From: Leptonema sp964619535 | GTDB lineage: Bacteria > Spirochaetota > Leptospiria > Leptospirales > Leptonemataceae | Assembly: GCA_964619535.1 (NCBI GenBank) | Contig: CAZUEX010000013.1 | Location: 1-64,000 of the forward strand | Length of the DNA stretch: 64,000 nt | Direction of reading: 5' to 3' | Made by a program: the position numbers and the translations under genes | In this document: positions 61,243-64,000 of the stretch, piece by piece | Numbering within the stretch: the first letter of the stretch is position 1 | Layout: each line of letters opens with the position of its first letter | Notes under the pieces: generated by a model | Database searches by the model: none | Told to the model about the DNA's origin: nothing | The model's input: only the letters and a program-made list of their open reading frames with translations

Positions 61243-61623
61243 TTAGAACGGTGTACGGGAGACGGGCTGGCGTTCCAGAACATCGGCGCGGGCACTCAGA
61301 TCCTCGCCAAGCAACAGACGCACGCTAACGGATCGGCCTTCAATGATATCTCCATCCAGGATGTCGATCTTCGCCTGGCCGGCCTGGACGTTCCCTTTCA
61401 TAACCCTTACGTGCAGCCCGCGACTTTTTTCGCCGCGGATGTCTCCTTTCAGATACACGACAGAGACGTTTTTGCAGTTAATCAGATCGCCTTCCACATA
61501 GTCATAGTTCTGATTGCTGCAGGAGATCAGATCCCCCCGATGCACACGGGGGGGATCCTCTCGATCCCTGGCGCAGGAAGCAAGGGTAACAAGAAAAAGC
61601 AAAGATAAGAGTCGCTTCTGCAT
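61243..61623 (-). CDS. Small lipoprotein with short beta-solenoid-like repeats
   Basis: 126 residues. The signal peptide SLLFLVTLASC has a clear lipobox (LASC, Cys about residue 17). The mature protein has at least five imperfect repeats with a G-D/N-[ILV] element every 14-20 residues (HRGDLISC, VEGDLINC, LKGDIRGE, MKGNVQAG, LDGDIIEG), a spacing typical of small right-handed beta-solenoids. I do not recognise the family. It is 12 bp downstream of the trpB-like gene on the same strand. Confidence 0.72.
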   Translation of the reverse strand: MQKRLLSLLFLVTLASCARDREDPPRVHRGDLISCSNQNYDYVEGDLINCKNVSVVYLKGDIRGEKSRGLHVRVMKGNVQAGQAKIDILDGDIIEGRSVSVRLLLGEDLSARADVLERQPVSRTPF

Positions 61624-61635
61624 ACTGCCCAGCTC

Positions 61636-62991
61636 TTAGATCTTCTTCACGGCCGTCAAATTCTTCTGCAGTTCTGCATCGCTCATCTCACCATCGCCAA
61701 GCCTGCCCTGTAAAAAGGCATCATAGGCAGACAGGTCCAGGTGCCCGTGCCCGGAAAGATTAAAGACGATTACCTCTGACTTTCCTTCTTCGCGGCAACG
61801 CAGGGCCTCACGAACGGCCCCGTGTACGGCATGCGTGGACTCCGGTGCAGGAATGATGCCCTGTACCTTCGCAAACATAGCAGCCGAAGCAAAGCAGTCG
61901 TTCTGTTTAAGGGCATTGGCTTCGATCAGGCCCTGGTTCAGGGCATGGCTGATAATCGGGGCTGCTCCATGATAGCGCAGGCCGCCTGCATGGATCGGAC
62001 TTGGCACAAAATCGTGTCCGAGGGTATGCATGGGCATCAGCGGTGTCATGCCAATGGCATCGCCAAAATCATAGGCAAATACGCCTCTTGTCAGGGTAGG
62101 ACAGGCGGCCGGTTCCACGGCCACGATGCGCATCGATTCGCCCTTGATCTTACGGTTCACAAAAGGCAGAACAAAGCCGCCGAAATTGGAACCTCCACCA
62201 AAGGAAGCAAGAAGGACATCGGGCTTTTCTCCGGCCATGGCCAGCTGCTTTTCGGTTTCCAGGCCGATCACGGTCTGGTGAAGAACGACAAAGTTCAGAA
62301 CGGATCCAAGAGAGTATTTGGTATATTCATCCTGCACGGCCTGTTCAACGGCCTCGGAGATGGCAATGCCCAGCGAACCCGGCGAATCGGGCACCTCTGC
62401 AAGGATCTTGCGTCCTGCTTCGGTTTCGTTGGATGGGGAGGCCACAACCCGCGCCCCGAAAAGCTCCATCATGTTCTTACGATAGGGCTTCTGATTGAAT
62501 GATACCTTCACCATGTAGATCAGGCATTCCAGACCAAAGTGGTTACAGGCAAAGGCCAGGGAGCTTCCCCACTGCCCTGCTCCGGTTTCCGTTGTGATGC
62601 GGCGTACGCCCTCCTTCTTGTTATAATAGGCCTGTGCTACAGCGGAGTTGGGCTTGTGAGAACCGGTGGGCGAAACGCCTTCGTATTTGAAATAGATGCG
62701 GGCCGGCGTATCCAGAGCCTTTTCCAGAGCACGTGCACGAACCAGCGGAGACGGCCTCCATAGACGATAGATATCGATAACCTCACCGGGAATGGATATC
62801 CAGCGCTCCTGCGACATTTCCTGTTCGATAAGAGCCTGTGGAAACAGCGGTGCCATATCGCCTGCAGCCAGTGGCTGCCCCGTTCCAGGATGTAGTGGAG
62901 GACGCATCGGCTCGGTGAAGTCGGCCTGTATGTTATACCAGGCATCTGGCATCTGTGATTCATCAAGATGATAGAACAGTCTTTCGCTCAT
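61636..62991 (-). CDS. Tryptophan synthase beta chain-like protein, TrpB2 type
   Basis: 451-residue PLP enzyme of the TrpEb_2 subgroup. It has the longer N-terminus of that subgroup (DAWYNIQADFTEPMRPPLHP, IDIYRLWRPSPLVRARALEK), the PLP Lys in FKYEGVSPTGSHKPNSAVAQ, TTETGAGQWGSSLAFACNHF, and the phosphate loop SFGGGSNFGGF. TrpB2 proteins make tryptophan from indole and serine or act as serine/threonine-type lyases, and often occur apart from trpA, as here, where no trp genes are near. GGGAGC four bases before the ATG supports the start. It lies between plsX and a lipoprotein gene. Confidence 0.93.
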   Translation of the reverse strand: MSERLFYHLDESQMPDAWYNIQADFTEPMRPPLHPGTGQPLAAGDMAPLFPQALIEQEMSQERWISIPGEVIDIYRLWRPSPLVRARALEKALDTPARIYFKYEGVSPTGSHKPNSAVAQAYYNKKEGVRRITTETGAGQWGSSLAFACNHFGLECLIYMVKVSFNQKPYRKNMMELFGARVVASPSNETEAGRKILAEVPDSPGSLGIAISEAVEQAVQDEYTKYSLGSVLNFVVLHQTVIGLETEKQLAMAGEKPDVLLASFGGGSNFGGFVLPFVNRKIKGESMRIVAVEPAACPTLTRGVFAYDFGDAIGMTPLMPMHTLGHDFVPSPIHAGGLRYHGAAPIISHALNQGLIEANALKQNDCFASAAMFAKVQGIIPAPESTHAVHGAVREALRCREEGKSEVIVFNLSGHGHLDLSAYDAFLQGRLGDGEMSDAELQKNLTAVKKI

Positions 62992-63062
62992 TGTAGCTCC
63001 CGAATACGACCATGAGGGCCGCTCATATCATAGCAAAGGCAGAGAACCTTTTAGTCCGACTC

Positions 63063-64000
63063 TCAGGAACCGGCTTCTGCTGTATACTGGATTTCAGAGA
63101 TGCGCTTCTCGATTTTCTGATTGATGTCTTTATCGGAGAAGTCCCAGCAGACGCGAATGGCATTCTTGAAGGCCCTGGCATTCGAGCTTCCATGCCCGAT
63201 CACGCAGGCGCCGTTTACACCAAGAAGTGGTGCTCCACCATACTCGGTATAGTCCATACGACGACGTATTTCGGTTAAGACGGGCTTCAGAAGAAAGGCA
63301 CCCGTTTTGGCCAGGCTGGATTGTTCAATACCGCGAATCAATATGCGAAAGATTGTGGCCGCGAGCCCCTCTGTTGCCTTGAGAACAACGTTGCCGACAA
63401 ATCCATCACAGACCACTACATCTGCCTGTCGAGGAGTTCCACCGTACAGATCACGTCCTTCGATGTTGCCAAGAAAGTTCATGTCCAGCTGCTCAAGGTA
63501 ACGACAGGCCTGCACCGAAACGACGTTGCCCTTCTTGTCTTCTTCGCCGTTGGATAAAACCCCTACCAGAGGCCGCGAAACGCCAAGGATTTCACGGGCA
63601 TACAGCTCTCCCATGATGGCAAACTCTACAAGCCATCGTGGCTTCACGTCCACGTTTGCGCCTGAATCAACAAGAACGGTTGTTCCACCATCTTCGCGCG
63701 GAATCGGAGAGGCGATGGCAGGGCGGCTGACACCGGGTATGCGGCCCATCTTAAAGAGGGCAGCTGCCATCGTCGCGCCTGTATTGCCCGGCGAAAAGAA
63801 ACCAATGGCCTCCTGGCGCCGAACAAGATCAGCACAGACCACAACAGAGGCATCGGAACGATCTTTGACGGCTCGCGAAGGTGACTCATCCATACCGATC
63901 ACACTGCGGGCCGGTTCAATGAGAATCATGTCACGATCAAAGGAATACGCAGATAGATGACGCTCCAGTACGTCGGGATCACCCACAAGGATGACGCGGG
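63063..64000 (-). CDS. plsX: Phosphate acyltransferase PlsX (5' end beyond the window)
   Basis: Makes acyl-phosphate from acyl-ACP for phospholipid synthesis. The visible part has the family motifs ARSVIGMDESPSRAVKDRSD, FFSPGNTGATMAAALFKMGR, VLVDSGANVDVKPRWLVEFA, VGVLSNGEEDKKGN, NIEGRDLYGGTPRQADVVVC, DGFVGNVVLKATEG and YGGAPLLGVNGACVIGHGSS. The frame stays open to position 64000, so the N-terminal part and the start codon lie outside. It is followed 71 bp later by the trpB-like gene. Confidence 0.95.
   Translation of the reverse strand, partial: RVILVGDPDVLERHLSAYSFDRDMILIEPARSVIGMDESPSRAVKDRSDASVVVCADLVRRQEAIGFFSPGNTGATMAAALFKMGRIPGVSRPAIASPIPREDGGTTVLVDSGANVDVKPRWLVEFAIMGELYAREILGVSRPLVGVLSNGEEDKKGNVVSVQACRYLEQLDMNFLGNIEGRDLYGGTPRQADVVVCDGFVGNVVLKATEGLAATIFRILIRGIEQSSLAKTGAFLLKPVLTEIRRRMDYTEYGGAPLLGVNGACVIGHGSSNARAFKNAIRVCWDFSDKDINQKIEKRISEIQYTAEAGS

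Overview
The window reads as a chromosomal segment of a diderm spirochaete of the Leptospirales, most like Leptonema or Turneriella. This is an inference from gene content and mid-range G+C judged by eye; no database was searched. Support comes from LPS-type envelope genes (an LptF/LptG permease and a family-9 heptosyltransferase), many lipoproteins, TPR, NHL, FecR and MORN proteins, a linked cheW-cheA-cheB-cheY cluster, and a large adenylate cyclase. Genes are dense, mostly on the minus strand, and often joined by 1-4 base stop/start overlaps, so translational coupling is the rule.

Layout. 1-723: no gene; an array of palindrome-ended repeats. 724-4655 (-): the macromolecular synthesis operon rpsU-dnaG-rpoD. 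4824-6854: three uncharacterised genes, one with a MerR-like N-terminus fused to TPRs. 7052-10606 (+): dnaE. 10632-12340 (-): an atypical sigma factor and its downstream partner. 12379-13320 (+): M23 peptidase. 13324-19876 (-): LptF/LptG permease, coiled-coil protein, NHL/VWA protein and TPR protein. 19952-21031 (+): heptosyltransferase. 21033-23267 (-): orphan ParA, a membrane protein and a MORN lipoprotein. 23321-26521: gatB-pdxH converging on malic enzyme. 26573-28925 (-): metallo-beta-lactamase-fold lipoprotein, DUF547 protein, DCC thiol protein. 28989-35664 (-): scpB, pheA, a tyrA-cmk fusion, rpsA, a TPR membrane protein and short-form hisG. 35809-41336: small membrane proteins and a cluster with two tandem secreted serine-hydrolase paralogues. 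41343-49413 (-): zapB-like gene, zapA, a probable 6S RNA, fau, cheW, a cheA-cheC fusion, cheB, cheY, scpA. 49572-52208 (-): glyA and infC-rpmI-rplT. 52237-55414 (-): typA, an RsbW-like kinase and a lipoate ligase. 55663-61223 (+): adenylate cyclase, FecR/Fn3 protein and a membrane protein. 61243-64000 (-): plsX (cut by the window edge), a TrpB2-type synthase, a lipoprotein.

How it works together. Much of the window is core information processing: sigma-70, primase, Pol III alpha, IF-3, S1, S21, L20, L35, TypA, GatB and the condensin subunits ScpA and ScpB. Around it lie amino-acid and cofactor genes and signalling and envelope modules. The most distinctive items are the tyrA-cmk fusion, the CheA with a CheC phosphatase-like tail, the probable 6S RNA in the conserved zapA-fau gap, the ParA/membrane/MORN operon, the duplicated secreted hydrolases next to an anchored partner protein, and the repeat array at the left end. 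I saw no CRISPR array, transposase, integrase, rRNA or tRNA gene.
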